Shown: positions 6,008-6,112 of the stretch, one piece after another
Numbering within the stretch: position 1 is the first letter of the stretch
Layout of the letters: every line of letters starts with the position of its first letter
From: Acholeplasmataceae bacterium
Lineage (GTDB): Bacteria > Bacillota_I > Bacilli_A > Izemoplasmatales > Hujiaoplasmataceae
Length of the DNA stretch: 6,112 bases
Direction: 5' to 3'
Assembly: GCA_012515085.1 (NCBI GenBank)
Contig: JAAYZB010000074.1
Span: forward strand, 1 to 6,112
Program-made: the position numbers and the translations under genes
Notes under the pieces: model-generated
Database searches by the model: none
What the model was told of the DNA's origin: nothing
What the model saw: the letters and a program-made list of their open reading frames with translations, nothing else

Positions 6008-6052
6008 CTGACCTCCCACACGACATCGTGACAACGCCTATGTGTGTGTCAG
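6008..6052 (-). repeat. Leader hairpin 2, two-part stem with a GGGAG bulge
   Basis: On the minus strand the outer stem is CTGAC (6048-6052) with GTCAG (6008-6012), five perfect pairs. Contiguous on the 5' side, ACACACAT (6040-6047) pairs with ATGTCGTGT (6018-6026), giving eight pairs with one bulged C. The 3' side carries a 5-nt bulge GGGAG (6013-6017) between the two stems. The terminal loop is 13 nt (6027-6039). Thirteen pairs in a 45-nt element is more than I expect by chance, but no folding energy was computed. No U-tract follows, so it is not a typical intrinsic terminator. It could be a protein-binding leader element. Confidence 0.5.
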
Positions 6053-6065
6053 CAACCTTACAAGT

Positions 6066-6088
6066 CTGCACCCTCCCGCGCTTCGCAG
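6066..6088 (-). repeat. Leader hairpin 1
   Basis: On the minus strand CTGC (6085-6088) pairs with GCAG (6066-6069), extendable by one G-U pair. The enclosed sequence holds a GCG-AAG-CGC mini-hairpin (very tight 3-nt loop) followed by the purine run GGGAGGG (6071-6077), directly before the 3' strand of the closing stem. The closing stem is short and would need support from covariation. It is listed because hairpin 2 repeats its layout. Confidence 0.35.
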
Positions 6089-6097
6089 GCATTTAAC

Positions 6098-6106
6098 ATA
6101 ATATCA
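6098..6106 (-). promoter_or_regulatory. Possible extended -10 promoter element for the S10 operon
   Basis: Read on the minus strand the sequence is TGATATTAT, which is a TG dinucleotide, one spacer base, and TATTAT (5 of 6 matches to TATAAT). Transcription would start near 6090, giving a leader of about 140 nt before the rpsJ start codon. A -35 box would lie beyond the window edge and cannot be checked. In many related genomes an upstream gene such as tuf or fusA lies close by and can also read through into the operon, so this may not be the only source of transcript. Short A/T-rich motifs like this arise easily by chance. Confidence 0.4.
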
Positions 6107-6112
6107 AATCCG

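Larger units (their letters stand above)
5950..6090 (-). promoter_or_regulatory. Structured 5' leader of the S10 operon
   Basis: This is the only substantial gap without a gene in the window. It carries two inverted-repeat hairpins (6066-6088 and 6008-6052), then an A/T-rich unstructured stretch, then a strong ribosome binding site (AGGAGG at 5957-5962, 7 nt before the rpsJ ATG). In E. coli, ribosomal protein L4 binds a hairpin in the S10 leader and represses the operon by both transcription termination and translation inhibition. Position and gene context would allow an analogous role here. I see no sequence match to the E. coli leader and no U-run after either hairpin on the minus strand, so a classical attenuator is not evident. 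That it is a leader is well supported; what it does is inference. Confidence 0.55.

Noticed and set aside
5982..6026. 14-residue minus-strand mini-ORF in the leader (ATG at 6026)
   Set aside because: It has no Shine-Dalgarno sequence upstream and its ATG is buried in the hairpin 2 stem.
6008..6052. Leader hairpin 2 as an intrinsic terminator
   Set aside because: The stem is bulged, not G/C-rich throughout, and no U-run follows it on the minus strand; the plus-strand side also lacks a T-tract.
5680..6096. Plus-strand open frame of 138 codons opposite rpsJ and its leader
   Set aside because: It is mostly antisense to rpsJ and runs through the leader hairpins; no family resemblance, and the protein looks like a reverse-complement shadow.
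6058..6099. 13-residue minus-strand mini-ORF in the leader (ATG at 6099, TAA at 6058)
   Set aside because: It has no ribosome binding site and its ATG lies upstream of the predicted transcription start; no runs of one amino acid typical of leader peptides.

Overview
The window is the S10 end of the conserved bacterial S10-spc ribosomal protein superoperon, read entirely from the minus strand (transcription runs from high to low coordinates). In transcription order it holds rpsJ (S10), rplC (L3), rplD (L4), rplW (L23), rplB (L2), rpsS (S19), rplV (L22), rpsC (S3), rplP (L16), rpmC (L29), rpsQ (S17), rplN (L14), rplX (L24) and the first 81 codons of rplE (L5), which runs off the low-coordinate edge. 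All 13 complete genes have close to the usual family length, and I saw no frameshift, mobile element, CRISPR array or RNA gene.

Organism: gene order, strong AGGAGG-type ribosome binding sites at most genes, and protein details point to the low-GC Gram-positive side (Bacilli and relatives). L4 is nearly collinear with the Bacillus protein as I remember it. L16 carries an HRVSYEG-type N-terminus that I associate with Mollicutes. UGA is nevertheless a stop: L16 ends in TGA, the Trp codons I checked are TGG, and no reading frame needs TGA read through. Base composition looks near half GC by eye. My best guess is a deep-branching or uncultured Mollicutes-like/Bacilli lineage that keeps the standard code. 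This is inference from remembered sequences, not a search.

Layout: positions 5950-6112 are the only non-coding stretch longer than 28 nt. It lies upstream of rpsJ and holds the rpsJ ribosome binding site, a structured leader with two hairpins, and a possible extended -10 promoter at the very edge of the window. Downstream the genes are packed with gaps of 2 to 28 nt and one 4-nt ATGA overlap (rplP/rpmC). At many junctions the stop codon of one gene is fused into the Shine-Dalgarno sequence of the next. There is no room for an internal terminator, so a single polycistronic mRNA is expected.

Function: every product is a structural protein of the 30S subunit (S10, S19, S3, S17) or the 50S subunit (L3, L4, L23, L2, L22, L16, L29, L14, L24, L5). 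Co-transcription supports balanced ribosome assembly. In Escherichia coli, L4 feeds back on the leader of this operon. Whether the leader here does something similar is the only open regulatory question. I found no undescribed system. The points most worth a second look are the leader structure and the altered tip of the L22 tunnel hairpin.
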